Below, piece by piece: positions 5,888-14,479 of a stretch of 35,268 bases of DNA; positions within the stretch are counted from its first letter, which is position 1; the number at the start of each line of letters is the position of its first letter. Below the pieces are notes generated by a model. The model was given only the letters and a program-made list of their open reading frames with translations. It was not told the origin of the DNA and did not search any database. Made by a program: the position numbers and the translations under genes. The stretch comes from a virus, in IMG/VR virus record IMGVR_UViG_3300045051_000437, positions 1 to 35,268 of that record; one strand, written 5' to 3'.

Positions 5888-8022
5888 CCCACTCGGCCTA
5901 CACACGCCTGCCCGCCGGGCCGTCATACAGCACAGTGCTTCCCACGCTGGACTTCGAAACGTATTCTGAAGCTGGGTACTACCAGTCCGCCGATGGTCGG
6001 TGGCACGGTGTCACCAAGACGGACCCCGGCCTGGGGGCCGTCGGTGCGCCAGTCTATTCCGAGCATCCGTCAACCCTGATCCTGTCCCTGGCTTACGACC
6101 TGAAAACCGGCGCTGGCCCCCAACTGTGGACACCCGACTGTCCGCCGCCCGTCGATCTGTTCCAGCATATCCTATCGGGTGGGCTGCTTGAAGCCTGGAA
6201 CTCCGCATTTGAGTACTACATCTGGCTCAATGTGGCACACCGGCGGATGGGCTGGCCGGACCTGCCGTACTGGCAGCTACGGGATGCCATGGCGAAGTCC
6301 CGCGCCCACTCGCTGCCCGGCAAGCTGGAGAAAGCGGCCGAAGTCCTCCAGGCCGTCGAGCAGAAAGACGTCGCTGGCAAGGCACTGCTCCGCAAGCTGT
6401 CGGTCCCACAGCAGCCGACTGCCAAGCGGCCGGGCGGGCGGTGCGTCGATCCGGCGGCCCTCACGCAGCTGTACGCCTACAACGTACAGGATATCAAAGC
6501 CGAAGCGGCGGTCAGCGAATTGTGCCCTGACCTGTCGGCCTATGAAACCGACGTGTGGCTGCTCGATCAGTCTATTAACTTCCGAGGTGTACACATCGAC
6601 CAGGCTGCTCTGGCGGACTGCATATCTATCATCCGTCAGGCCGAGGCCAAATACACCGCCGAGCTGCGCACCATCACCCACGACACCGTGCAGACCGCCG
6701 GAGAGCTCGCTAAGATAACCGGCTGGCTGGGGGCAAACGGTTGCCACACGCGCAGTTTAGATGCAGACGCAGTGGAAGAGTTGTTGAACGGGACGGATAA
6801 TTGGTTGCTCCCTGAGAATTGCCGTCGAGTGCTGGAGATCCGCAGCATGCTCGGCGCGGCGGCAGTCAAAAAGCTGTTCGCCATCGAGCGTCGGCTGTCT
6901 GCGGATGGCAGGCTGCGGGATTTGTTCTCATACTGTGGCGCTGATAGAACTGGCCGTGCATCAGGAAAAGGGCCGCAACCTCAGAATTTTCCAGGGGGCA
7001 AGCCGTGGGAAGAAGTTATCAAAATACTGGCCATCATAGCGAGCCGCGACCTGGCGGCTGTCGAATCGCGGTACGGCGACCCGGTACAAGCTGTATCGGA
7101 CTGCCTGCGTGGACTGTTCGCCGCTGCGCCGGGTTGCGACCTGATTTGTTCGGATTTCAGCGCGATAGAAGCTGTCGTGCTTGCCGAGCTGGCGGGGGAA
7201 GAGTGGCGGCAAGAAGTTTTCAGGACGCATGGCAAGATATATGAGGCATCGGCAGCCACAATAACGGGCATCCCTTTTGAAGAATTTATGCGCTATAAGC
7301 AGGAAACTGGTCAGCATCATCCTATGCGGAAAAAGGTTGGCAAAGTGGCGGAGCTTGCCAGCGGGTACCAAGGAGCTGTTGGGGCATGGAAAGCCTTTGG
7401 TGCCGATGAGTTTATGACTGATGACGAAATACTGGAAAATGTAAAAGCATGGCGGCGGGCCAGTCCGCAGATCGTTAAATTTTGGTACGGGGTTCAGGAT
7501 GCAGCTCACATGGCCGTTCGGTACCCCGGCCGTTGCTACTCATACCAAGGGCAAGCCACTAAACACGGGCAGCCCCCCGCAATTACCTATGGCGTGAAGG
7601 ACGACATTCTGTACTGTTGTTTGCCGTCGGGCCGTAACCTGACGTACCACACGCCACGGCTTGAACCGAGCGTAACGTATAGCGGCAAGCCCACCATGCA
7701 GCTCACCTATATGGGTTGGAACAGTAATTACCTTAACGGGCCGGTAGGTTGGATGCGACTGGCAACCCACGGCGGCAAGCTCTGTGAAAATCTGGATCAA
7801 GCGATAGCCCGTGACATCTTAATGAACAGCATGCTAGCGGTCAGCCGGGCTGGGTACCCCATCGTGCTGCATGTTCACGATGAGATAGTGTCGGAGGTGC
7901 GGCACGGCTGGGGGTCGGTAGAAGAGTTCGAACAGATAATGTCACAAATGCCCGCCTGGGCCGCCGGTTGGCCGGTTAAAGCGGCAGGTGGCTGGCGAGG
8001 ACGACGGTATCGGAAGGATTAA
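5884..8022 (+). CDS. Family A DNA polymerase with 3'-5' exonuclease domain
   Basis: This replicative polymerase has 712 residues if it starts at GTG 5884, which overlaps the previous stop (GTGA); ATG 5833 is possible but would overlap that gene by 55 bases. The exonuclease domain shows LDFET (D23, E25), an NSAFEYYIW segment and YNVQD as the third acidic motif. The polymerase domain shows motif A (SDFSAIE, Asp424), motif B (RKKVGK...YQG, about 482-497) and motif C (HDE, 665-667). There is no 5'-3' exonuclease domain. Together with the DUF2800 and DUF2815 genes it forms a known type of phage replication cassette. Its stop codon overlaps that of the convergent gene. Confidence 0.95.
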   Translation: MTHSAYTRLPAGPSYSTVLPTLDFETYSEAGYYQSADGRWHGVTKTDPGLGAVGAPVYSEHPSTLILSLAYDLKTGAGPQLWTPDCPPPVDLFQHILSGGLLEAWNSAFEYYIWLNVAHRRMGWPDLPYWQLRDAMAKSRAHSLPGKLEKAAEVLQAVEQKDVAGKALLRKLSVPQQPTAKRPGGRCVDPAALTQLYAYNVQDIKAEAAVSELCPDLSAYETDVWLLDQSINFRGVHIDQAALADCISIIRQAEAKYTAELRTITHDTVQTAGELAKITGWLGANGCHTRSLDADAVEELLNGTDNWLLPENCRRVLEIRSMLGAAAVKKLFAIERRLSADGRLRDLFSYCGADRTGRASGKGPQPQNFPGGKPWEEVIKILAIIASRDLAAVESRYGDPVQAVSDCLRGLFAAAPGCDLICSDFSAIEAVVLAELAGEEWRQEVFRTHGKIYEASAATITGIPFEEFMRYKQETGQHHPMRKKVGKVAELASGYQGAVGAWKAFGADEFMTDDEILENVKAWRRASPQIVKFWYGVQDAAHMAVRYPGRCYSYQGQATKHGQPPAITYGVKDDILYCCLPSGRNLTYHTPRLEPSVTYSGKPTMQLTYMGWNSNYLNGPVGWMRLATHGGKLCENLDQAIARDILMNSMLAVSRAGYPIVLHVHDEIVSEVRHGWGSVEEFEQIMSQMPAWAAGWPVKAAGGWRGRRYRKD

Positions 8023-8714
8023 AACCGCCAGAGCGCCCGGATCGTCGGCTCAGTCGGGAACCTTCCCATACCCCGCTGCATCAGATCAGCGCCGATACGG
8101 AACGGGCCGATGTCCCGCTCAACCGCCACACCGGCGGTCTGGCGGACTGGATTATAAAGCGCGCCGACGGCCCACAGTTTGGGGGTTGGCGGCGTGGCTG
8201 CGTTTTCACGGGGCACATCGAGAGCCGCCAGGATTTTGCCATTCGGGCTGGAAACAACCGCCCTCTGTTGGCCGTCTTTTTCTGTCACCAGATCAATATT
8301 TACTGTGACAGGTGGGCACTCCTGCTGCGCGCAGGCCGCAACCAGTTCGGCCTTCGCTTGATCAAGCATCTCCGGCGGTGCCGACTTTTCGGCCATCCGA
8401 ACCACCTGCTCTACTTTATCCTGAATTGTCACACTCCCGCCGATGTCGATGGTTGGCAGCTTAACTCGCGCCGTTACCGAGATCGTGCGGGTATGCTTGC
8501 TGCCAGGTGGGGTCATGGCCGCCGGTTTGGCATCGGGATCGGGTTTTTTCTCGGCTACAATGGAACCGTCGGACTGCACGACCGCCGGCGCGTAGGTCTG
8601 TTGAACCGGAGGCGCGGGGGAGAAAGCCCAATAGCCGAAGCCAACGCCGACGAGGATCAGCGCGGCGACTATCCCGGCGACTATTTTACTGCGGTTGCTG
8701 ATTTGCGGGAACAT
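8019..8714 (-). CDS. Membrane-anchored periplasmic protein in the lysis block, possible spanin-like
   Basis: ATG 8714 is chosen because AAAGGAG lies just upstream; an upstream in-frame start at 8786 has no such site. The protein has 231 residues. Residues 10-30 (IVAGIVAALILVGVGFGYWA) form one membrane anchor, followed by a Pro/Ala-rich linker and a larger soluble part. The last 50 residues include LYNPVRQTAGVAVERDIG, which looks like paired beta strands. It is the last gene of the late block and overlaps the holin-like gene by 29 bases. Position and topology would suit an inner-membrane lysis protein, but no spanin signature is seen, so that is only a suggestion. Confidence 0.55.
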   Translation of the reverse strand: MFPQISNRSKIVAGIVAALILVGVGFGYWAFSPAPPVQQTYAPAVVQSDGSIVAEKKPDPDAKPAAMTPPGSKHTRTISVTARVKLPTIDIGGSVTIQDKVEQVVRMAEKSAPPEMLDQAKAELVAACAQQECPPVTVNIDLVTEKDGQQRAVVSSPNGKILAALDVPRENAATPPTPKLWAVGALYNPVRQTAGVAVERDIGPFRIGADLMQRGMGRFPTEPTIRALWRF

Positions 8715-8961
8715 CGGGCACTCCTTTCGTGTCGTCACAGGATTCGATGCAGTTGGCTTTCCGTTTCTTCTGGAAGTCAGAGCCAATCTTAACGGCTTTT
8801 AAAGCGGTAAGCAGTCCCGCCATTACAGCAAGTGCGATAATTTCTTTTTGTATGATGTTGCAGTAGACCCACAACCCACCGGCAATCAATCCCAGATAGA
8901 CGAATACTAAGTCAGTGGGAGATTCCGGTTTATCGCTCCTGAAAAAGTTGATTATGCTCAT
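8686..8961 (-). CDS. Holin-like small membrane protein
   Basis: The 91-residue protein has two close hydrophobic segments, VFVYLGLIAGGLWVYC (about 19-34) and EIIALAVMAGLLTALKAV (about 40-57), and a polar C-terminal tail. Size, topology and position directly after the endolysin suit a holin, which would permeabilise the inner membrane to release the endolysin. The start overlaps the endolysin stop (ATGA). Family membership cannot be set from sequence alone. Confidence 0.65.
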   Translation of the reverse strand: MSIINFFRSDKPESPTDLVFVYLGLIAGGLWVYCNIIQKEIIALAVMAGLLTALKAVKIGSDFQKKRKANCIESCDDTKGVPDVPANQQPQ

Positions 8962-9536
8962 ACCGTTTCCTCCTTCAATACCTTAATCAAATTGTCGTAT
9001 CTGCGCTGGCAATCCGCGCTATGCTTCCGCCCGTACTTCGTGTTTTCCAATTTCCACCGGAGAACGTCCTTTGACGTGAAGGGCCGGTTGAGGTCGTCAA
9101 GCCACTTCATCATGCCTTCGCCGCATGACCCGTACTGATTGACGTAATCGGCGCAAGCCAGAATCACCCCGGTATCGTCCATCGGTACGCCGTGAGATAG
9201 GCAGGCATCCAGCCCCCGGTCAAGGCAATGTTTCAACTGTGCCGTGTCGTATTTCGCCAGCACGTCAGGATGAGCAACCAACTTCGCGGCCAGAGGCTTT
9301 ACGTCAACCGTCTGATGAACGATGCCGTCAATCTCCGCTTCGGTAAATCCGCACTCCTTCAGGCAATCCAGGGCGCGGTCATTGTTCTGGGTATCGAATT
9401 GACAGAGGCCGAAAGACCAACCCGACTTACCGGAGCGCACACCGTCCGGGTCGCTGAATCGGTAGATGAATGATTCGTTGCCATCAAGCTCGTTCAGGGA
9501 AATCAGTCGCACGAAAAGCTCGTTCAGTGTCTTCAT
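8958..9536 (-). CDS. Lysozyme-like endolysin
   Basis: The 192-residue protein has a lysozyme-superfamily pattern near the N-terminus: an early acidic helix (ELDGNE, about 16-21) followed by SGKSGWSFGLCQFD (about 36-49), which resembles the SxGxSFGxxQxD signature of phage muralytic enzymes. The rest is helical, with several Cys residues. It should cleave the peptidoglycan glycan strand. There is no signal peptide, so export would depend on the holin-like neighbour. The gene overlaps both neighbours by four bases. Which acidic residue is catalytic is not certain. Confidence 0.7.
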   Translation of the reverse strand: MKTLNELFVRLISLNELDGNESFIYRFSDPDGVRSGKSGWSFGLCQFDTQNNDRALDCLKECGFTEAEIDGIVHQTVDVKPLAAKLVAHPDVLAKYDTAQLKHCLDRGLDACLSHGVPMDDTGVILACADYVNQYGSCGEGMMKWLDDLNRPFTSKDVLRWKLENTKYGRKHSADCQRRYDNLIKVLKEETV

Positions 9537-9700
9537 TGTTTCCCCCTCGTTGCCGCAATAATCACCGCCGCATTACCGCCCGGAGTGTCAACCGGCACAT
9601 CTACCCCGCCGCAAGTTACACCGAGGGCTGCACCGATAGCCTGCCAATGGGCGTCATGCTGTGCAAGTAATAATCTCAGGTTGTCAATTTCCTTCTGCAT
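9533..9700 (-). CDS. Small protein of the lysis block, 55 aa
   Basis: ATG 9700 directly follows the stop of the upstream gene (TAGATG) and has GGAGGCGG just upstream; the TGA overlaps the endolysin ATG (ATGA). Residues 1-20 (MQKEIDNLRLLLAQHDAHWQ) form a charged helix; the rest is Gly/Val-rich, with one Cys. No domain is recognised. Its coupling to the endolysin suggests a function in late expression or lysis, which is inference. Confidence 0.6.
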   Translation of the reverse strand: MQKEIDNLRLLLAQHDAHWQAIGAALGVTCGGVDVPVDTPGGNAAVIIAATRGKQ

Positions 9701-12013
9701 CTACCGCCTCCTTTGCTTAATAATTTTATAGCAATGCGGTGTCTCAGCATTTTCTGCAGCATCAGTCGAGGCCATGCACACAGTTTCCTGTCGTGTGTTT
9801 CTCCCTATTTTAAAAGGAGAAGAATAAGTTACACTAGGAGTACATGAGGCATTAAGAGTAAGGCAGTATTTTATCGTTGCGCCTTCCCCGTTAGAAGCTG
9901 TAACAAGTTGCGTTGCCTGATACCTACCTGGGAGCTTGTCGATTTCAGTAACCGGCGGTACCGTATCCGCTGGACCTCCGGCGGGAGCCTTCATCAGTAT
10001 CGCACCCTCCGATCTCCGAAGTTGAATACTGGTTATTGCATCGCCGGTCGTGCCATCAGCTTTCAACGGGTAATAAGTACCGCCCAAGTCTATCGGGAGG
10101 GAATAGGTGGCATAATCGGCCCCGCCCATCCCCGCTGTTCCGTTCGATCTATGGAGAACAATGGCATTAGTGTAGTCTCGCCGCCAGAGGTTGTGAGAGG
10201 TTCCCGAACCGGCATTGTTCAGTGTCGCGGTCGTGCCGAGAATCCAAGCAGTGTCTCTGGCGCCGCCGTTATATCCCGCAGCATCCGGTATCCCGATATT
10301 AGCGTCCATCGCCGGGAAGTACGCCCCCCAATGGTCTACAAGGTCGATGGTTGGTGCAGCGTCTACCGATAAGTGCCTTACGCTGCTGTCCTTTAGGTAT
10401 ACTTCGTCAATCACGTCATAGTAGCCAGAACCGGCAGCATGATAGTTGAAATACACTCCCGGATTTTGGCCTATTAGATGTTTCGATAGAGCGGCTATCG
10501 GCCCCCTATTTGCCCTATCCCACGCCCATGGGCCTCCAACGGAGCTTGGTGAGTAGGTCGTTGCGCTGTTATCCGTGTAGATGATGATTTCGTACCACGG
10601 ATGACCAGCATCATTGAGAGTAAGGAAATCGTCATAGGTCAACCAGCCTCGCGGGTCGGGAGTGGCAAGCATCGGATTTGTCCCACCAGTATTCCGGGCA
10701 TCGTTCAATCCCTCGTTGACCGTGTAATCCCCAGCTTTTACGAAATGAACAGTGGTCATTGTTGTAGCATCGGCAATGTAAGGATTACCCCCAACAAGCA
10801 AGCCGGGAATCAGAGTGTGAATGTACTCGTTGACGGCTGCATACTGATTATATGATGCGGTTATAAGCTCTGCGGCAGTACTGATTCCGTAATCCGTATC
10901 AGATGGTACAATGCCTGGGTCGGATAGAGACATGGTAATAACTGCATCGTCAAGTTTGATTGTGTTGAATGCGACAGCATCGTGAAGAATCTTGATTTTA
11001 TAAGCCAGAAACGCCGCGACTGATAACTTAGTCGTACCGTCGATCGTCTGCTGATTCGTTATGTTGAAATAGTGATGATTGGAAGCCCAAAAACTCAGCC
11101 GCGCCTGATGCCTGAATTTGGCGGTGGCACCCGCTGGCGGAGTTGGGTTATATTCTACTTCTGTCCCTACGTTGATACGGTTTGAGTCCGTTGCATCCCA
11201 TCCCCTACAATGAGAATTTATCCCGTCCTTGTACCAGGGATCGCCTTTTATCGTGTTGATTACCGGCGCGGAAGTTGCCGAGGTGAAAGCAAACTTGATG
11301 AAATATTTGTTCCGAGAACCGTTGACAATCGTACGCGCCCAATTTGAAGGAGGGGTGAATGAGATCGTCCCGTCAACGGTCATGCCGCTCGTTCCGTCAG
11401 TGACCGTTAAAGTTGCCCATGTCGAGCCATTCCAATACTGCCACGTTCCGACAAGGGAAGTCGCCGCCGTTCTCACGTCAAAGGTGGCGAAGTCGAAAGG
11501 CAGTTCACTCCCTATGTAGAGGTTCTTGTCTATTGTTGTCCAAGGTGATGACCCGGCGTAAGCCGTTGCCGTCTTGTCCGTATAGACTCCCGCCGATTCA
11601 AGCATAATACCTTTGACCTGAGTTCCCCCGGAAATTTCAAAGGCATCGAATTTATCCATCCCGCCCCATGCTTGGCCTCTTGTGTAGGTAAAATCTATCT
11701 TTGAGTGCGCCAGCATAGCCTCCGCCGAAATGCCTTTCAGTTGGGCGAAGTCAGATAAAGGCGCGTACTCCGACACCATCGCCAGACCTTTAGCGTCAAT
11801 GTACTCTGACCAGATAAGACCGGGGAACCCCGCCATGTCAGCAGTAGTCGTCCAAGTCATATCTGAATTGATAATGCCGAAGCGGTCTTTCATCCACTGG
11901 AATTGCGCGGTGGTAATTTGTCTACCGTAGTGAGATGTTATACCTCTGTTAATTCCAGCATTAGAAGTCATTGGCATCAGGCACAGCAATAATAGAATAA
12001 ATAGTTTTCTCAT
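9701..12013 (-). CDS. Secreted multidomain protein, probable glycoside hydrolase-like
   Basis: The 770-residue protein starts with a clear Sec signal peptide (MRKLFILLLLCLMPMTSNA, cleavage after residue 19). Next comes a region that may form an enzyme barrel, interrupted at about residues 125-260 by a beta domain with WQYWNGSTWATL, similar to carbohydrate- or fibre-associated modules. The barrel-like part continues with ITSHYGRQITTAQF before the insert and PWYEIIIYTDN after it. The C-terminus (about 690-765) resembles the chitobiase C-terminal domain: DTVPPVTEI, GATIKYCL, then CMASTDAAEN. A polysaccharide-degrading or surface-binding role is inferred; no catalytic pair can be named. A signal peptide is unusual for a virion protein. 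Base composition is more AT-rich than in the flanking genes. Confidence 0.6.
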   Translation of the reverse strand: MRKLFILLLLCLMPMTSNAGINRGITSHYGRQITTAQFQWMKDRFGIINSDMTWTTTADMAGFPGLIWSEYIDAKGLAMVSEYAPLSDFAQLKGISAEAMLAHSKIDFTYTRGQAWGGMDKFDAFEISGGTQVKGIMLESAGVYTDKTATAYAGSSPWTTIDKNLYIGSELPFDFATFDVRTAATSLVGTWQYWNGSTWATLTVTDGTSGMTVDGTISFTPPSNWARTIVNGSRNKYFIKFAFTSATSAPVINTIKGDPWYKDGINSHCRGWDATDSNRINVGTEVEYNPTPPAGATAKFRHQARLSFWASNHHYFNITNQQTIDGTTKLSVAAFLAYKIKILHDAVAFNTIKLDDAVITMSLSDPGIVPSDTDYGISTAAELITASYNQYAAVNEYIHTLIPGLLVGGNPYIADATTMTTVHFVKAGDYTVNEGLNDARNTGGTNPMLATPDPRGWLTYDDFLTLNDAGHPWYEIIIYTDNSATTYSPSSVGGPWAWDRANRGPIAALSKHLIGQNPGVYFNYHAAGSGYYDVIDEVYLKDSSVRHLSVDAAPTIDLVDHWGAYFPAMDANIGIPDAAGYNGGARDTAWILGTTATLNNAGSGTSHNLWRRDYTNAIVLHRSNGTAGMGGADYATYSLPIDLGGTYYPLKADGTTGDAITSIQLRRSEGAILMKAPAGGPADTVPPVTEIDKLPGRYQATQLVTASNGEGATIKYCLTLNASCTPSVTYSSPFKIGRNTRQETVCMASTDAAENAETPHCYKIIKQRRR

Positions 12014-13413
12014 TATTTGTACCCCAAGATGACGTTATCAAAAGTCAACGTTTGCGTAGTTGCTACGTTAGACGAGAAGTTGCCAACCGAAGCAATTGTT
12101 CCAGTTCTATCCATTGTTATATAGTTTGTAAGCGGAATAACTTCAGCATCGTTGATGAGTAGCCTATATTCCCCATTGTTTGTTGAAGTATCACTACTGG
12201 CCTTACCTTGGAGTTTGAAAGTATAGGTTGTCCCGGCCACAAATGCGTATGTTGTCGTACTGGCAGTTGTATAGGTGTTTGAGCCATTAGTGTATGCTAC
12301 CCTGACTTGAGATAGGTTTGTACCGTTATTCTTGAGGTCAACAGCAATTATGGTTGTAGATGAAGCTCTGAATGAACCGACCGTAGTGAACCCGTTGTTA
12401 CCAAGTCCGGTGACTGCAGATGGCTTTACATCGAACTGTAACTGAATATCTCCATGCGGAGTTAGACCCGACCATGTTACGTAAGAACTGGTTGTTTGCG
12501 CTACCATCGCAATAACATACTGACCCGACACAATAGAACCTATACTACCACCGTCCGTCTCAGTGTTGAAAGTATCGGGAGCACCACAGGTATTCACTGT
12601 AGCGTTATCGCCACACGCGAAATTGTTTGATTTGTAGGTGATGTAAGCAGTTGCGGTACTGTTATTCGTTACTGCCGCGCTGGTAATTGCTGCTAGGTCG
12701 TTTCCAGCCGCATCCTCCATCGAGTTAGAGGCTCCGTTGAAGTCGATGTTACAACTCGTTGAATCGCTCGCCAGGACGGTTCCACCTAGAGAGTAGACAT
12801 GTGAGTTTGTGTCATTCCCGGAGACATAAGTGACCGGGATATTCGTCGCTGACGGGCAATCCACACCCCAGTTCGTGTTATTGTACCCGGCCCCTTGTGT
12901 GACGTTTTCGCTGAAAGCCAATGTAAGGGTAGTTCCGTTTGTAGCCACGGTTGCGCTGGAAAGAGTGGGCGCTATCACGTCAGCCGCACCGCTACCTGCC
13001 AGAGTCACTACAACATTAGACAGGTTCGGCGCGGAGGCGGTCAGCGTTCCCGACTTCGCTCCGGCAGACCCCGGCGTGAATCGCACTGTTACCGTGCAAG
13101 TCGCCAATGATGCCAAGTCGAAAGGCTCGGTCCCGCAGGTAGTGGATAACTTGCTGAACCCTGTACCCGCCACCGTTAGCGTTACGGCTTCCAGTAAGTC
13201 ATTGCCGGGATTGCTCAATGTGAAGGTGTAGTCCGTATTCGTCCCGGTGTCGTGAGATCCGTAGTCATGGGATGACGGCGTAAGAGACATGCCAGATTGC
13301 AGATCTACCCATGACACGCTCGACTTTTGTCCGAAGTTGAAGCCGAAGCCGAAATCGAAGGCGTGAGCGTTGCCGGCCATCAGAACGGTTATTAACAGTA
13401 TTCGCTTAATCAC
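12013..13413 (-). CDS. Secreted Ig-like/SPD-2-type adhesin-like protein
   Basis: A GTG start at 13413 follows GGAGG. The 466-residue protein has a Sec signal peptide (MIKRILLITVLMAGNAHA). Residues 40-145 resemble an ASPM/SPD-2/Hydin (choice-of-anchor) Ig-like domain: YGSHDTGTNTDYTFTLSNPG, then FTPGSAGAKSGTLT. Residues 147-255 resemble an SwmB-type bacterial repeat (SSATVATNGTTLTLAFSENV). The last 200 residues look like a concanavalin/LamG-type sandwich. These are extracellular bacterial modules, not usual virion parts. The stop overlaps the next ATG (TAATG), so it is expressed with the secreted protein downstream. A function at the cell surface is inferred. Confidence 0.65.
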   Translation of the reverse strand: MIKRILLITVLMAGNAHAFDFGFGFNFGQKSSVSWVDLQSGMSLTPSSHDYGSHDTGTNTDYTFTLSNPGNDLLEAVTLTVAGTGFSKLSTTCGTEPFDLASLATCTVTVRFTPGSAGAKSGTLTASAPNLSNVVVTLAGSGAADVIAPTLSSATVATNGTTLTLAFSENVTQGAGYNNTNWGVDCPSATNIPVTYVSGNDTNSHVYSLGGTVLASDSTSCNIDFNGASNSMEDAAGNDLAAITSAAVTNNSTATAYITYKSNNFACGDNATVNTCGAPDTFNTETDGGSIGSIVSGQYVIAMVAQTTSSYVTWSGLTPHGDIQLQFDVKPSAVTGLGNNGFTTVGSFRASSTTIIAVDLKNNGTNLSQVRVAYTNGSNTYTTASTTTYAFVAGTTYTFKLQGKASSDTSTNNGEYRLLINDAEVIPLTNYITMDRTGTIASVGNFSSNVATTQTLTFDNVILGYK

Positions 13414-13423
13414 TTAATCCTCC

Positions 13424-13630
13424 TTACAGGTACAAGCATGGCAGCATCCCGCACCTACGGCATTGGCGAAGATCGGAATAGCTCTCATTCATTTCGATAG
13501 TGCCGAGTTCCGTAACCGAATGGCGGTCTTGCATGTACTTGAGCCTACTGGGGCAACACTCGATTATCGTGCCGGGATCTTCGTCGCTCTTTCTGTCGAT
13601 CAATATCCTGTACGTTATTCGGATTGCCAT
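13424..13630 (-). CDS. Small Cys-rich protein, 68 aa
   Basis: GGAGGTAAC directly precedes ATG 13630. The product begins with a beta-strand pattern (MAIRITYRILIDRKS) and ends QCRRCGMLPCLYL, with a further CC pair at about residues 25-26. The cysteines could hold a zinc ion, although the spacing is not a standard ribbon. No family is recognised. It lies between the fibre module genes and the secreted-protein genes. Confidence 0.5.
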   Translation of the reverse strand: MAIRITYRILIDRKSDEDPGTIIECCPSRLKYMQDRHSVTELGTIEMNESYSDLRQCRRCGMLPCLYL

Positions 13631-13647
13631 GTTACCTCCGGGGGAGG

Positions 13648-14057
13648 TTATCTAGCTGACCAATAGACCACCTGTGATGTTCCGGCTCCACCGCCGTCCA
13701 GCTTCTTGATTGCAACGGTTATCGTGGTCGAGCTTACCGAAGTGACCGTTACATTTTCATCTGCGAGAGAGCCGGTCAAAGAGACGAAGGAAGGGGTGAT
13801 TCCGAGACCGTGAGTGATTGTCGCACCATCCCCGATTGTCACATTACCGACTCTGCCAGCTATTGGCCGCCATGCCGTACCAACCCATTCTATCGACTGC
13901 AACCAGTTGGCATCGGAGTAGATAAACCCGGCATCATCAGCATCGAGAGTTGGCCTATTGGCGGTGGTGCCGTTGGCCGGGCCGTCGGCGGGGCTGCCCG
14001 CCGGTCCGCCCCCCGCTGAGGACCGTCGGGCCGGAGCCAAGATACCAAGGGGCGCAT
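13648..14057 (-). CDS. Fibre C-terminal module, apparent -1 frameshift
   Basis: The C-terminal 95 residues are paralogous to the end of the large fibre protein: ITHGLGITPSFVSLTG and TITVAIKK...VYWSAR here, against IAHGMGYDPGYTSVTG and TITVAIKK...INWSAR there. Before it is a linker typical of fibres (TTANRPTLDADDAGF). The best start, ATG 14057, shares a base with the upstream stop (TAATG) and has GAGGG, but it is in another frame. That frame ends after 55 residues unless a -1 shift occurs at the six-G run (14009-14014). Without a shift, the fibre module would need TTG 14040, which has no ribosome-binding site. This may be programmed slippage, a mutation or a homopolymer error. Confidence 0.6.
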
Positions 14058-14386
14058 TATGCCCTCGTGTCGGTTATGCGGTTGTGATGATGCCCACCCG
14101 GACAACTCGCAGCCCGCTCTTTGCAAACTTCCTGGATGGCCTTGACTTGACCCTCGACCGCCGTGATTTTCACAGTGAGGGTCTTGTCAAGGCTCTCCAT
14201 ACTGGTCGCTATGCGATCAATCTTGGACTCAACTTTGCTGATCCGGCCATCCGACTTGTGCCAGATATAGAGCAAAGTGCCGACCAGCGAACTGCCGAGC
14301 AGAAGTACCGCTCCTGCCAATATTTTGATGGCCTGCGATACGACATCCGGATGCACAGTATAGACGGACTCCGGAGCGGGCATCAT
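14057..14386 (-). CDS. Membrane protein with coiled-coil domain
   Basis: The 109-residue protein has one membrane segment at about residues 22-44 (ILAGAVLLLGSSLVGTLLYI). A heptad-like helix follows (ISKVESKIDRIATSMESLDK and onward to about residue 85), then a His-rich tail. It resembles XhlA-type lysis accessory proteins in composition, although XhlA has its membrane helix at the C-terminus, so this is not a clear match. It starts within the stop region of the 30-residue gene (ATGATG) and its stop overlaps the ATG of the next gene. It lies in the middle of split fibre genes, so a membrane-linked role in adsorption exclusion or lysis timing is open. Confidence 0.55.
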   Translation of the reverse strand: MMPAPESVYTVHPDVVSQAIKILAGAVLLLGSSLVGTLLYIWHKSDGRISKVESKIDRIATSMESLDKTLTVKITAVEGQVKAIQEVCKERAASCPGGHHHNRITDTRA

Positions 14387-14475
14387 TTCTTGCCCGACTT
14401 TTTAACCGGTGGTTTCTTGACCGGCGGCTTGCTGGTACTCATGTTTCCCATCTTCTTCGGCGGTCTTGACATCAT
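14383..14475 (-). CDS. Lys/Pro-rich microprotein, 30 aa
   Basis: ATG 14475 lies five bases after the upstream stop, with GAGGGGG ahead of it. The product is highly basic, with the repeated unit KPPVK (STSKPPVKKPPVKKSGKK). The TGA overlaps the ATG pair of the next gene. It could bind nucleic acid or a membrane surface, or serve mainly as a leader that couples translation; none of these is shown. Confidence 0.5.
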   Translation of the reverse strand: MMSRPPKKMGNMSTSKPPVKKPPVKKSGKK

Positions 14476-14479
14476 AGTA

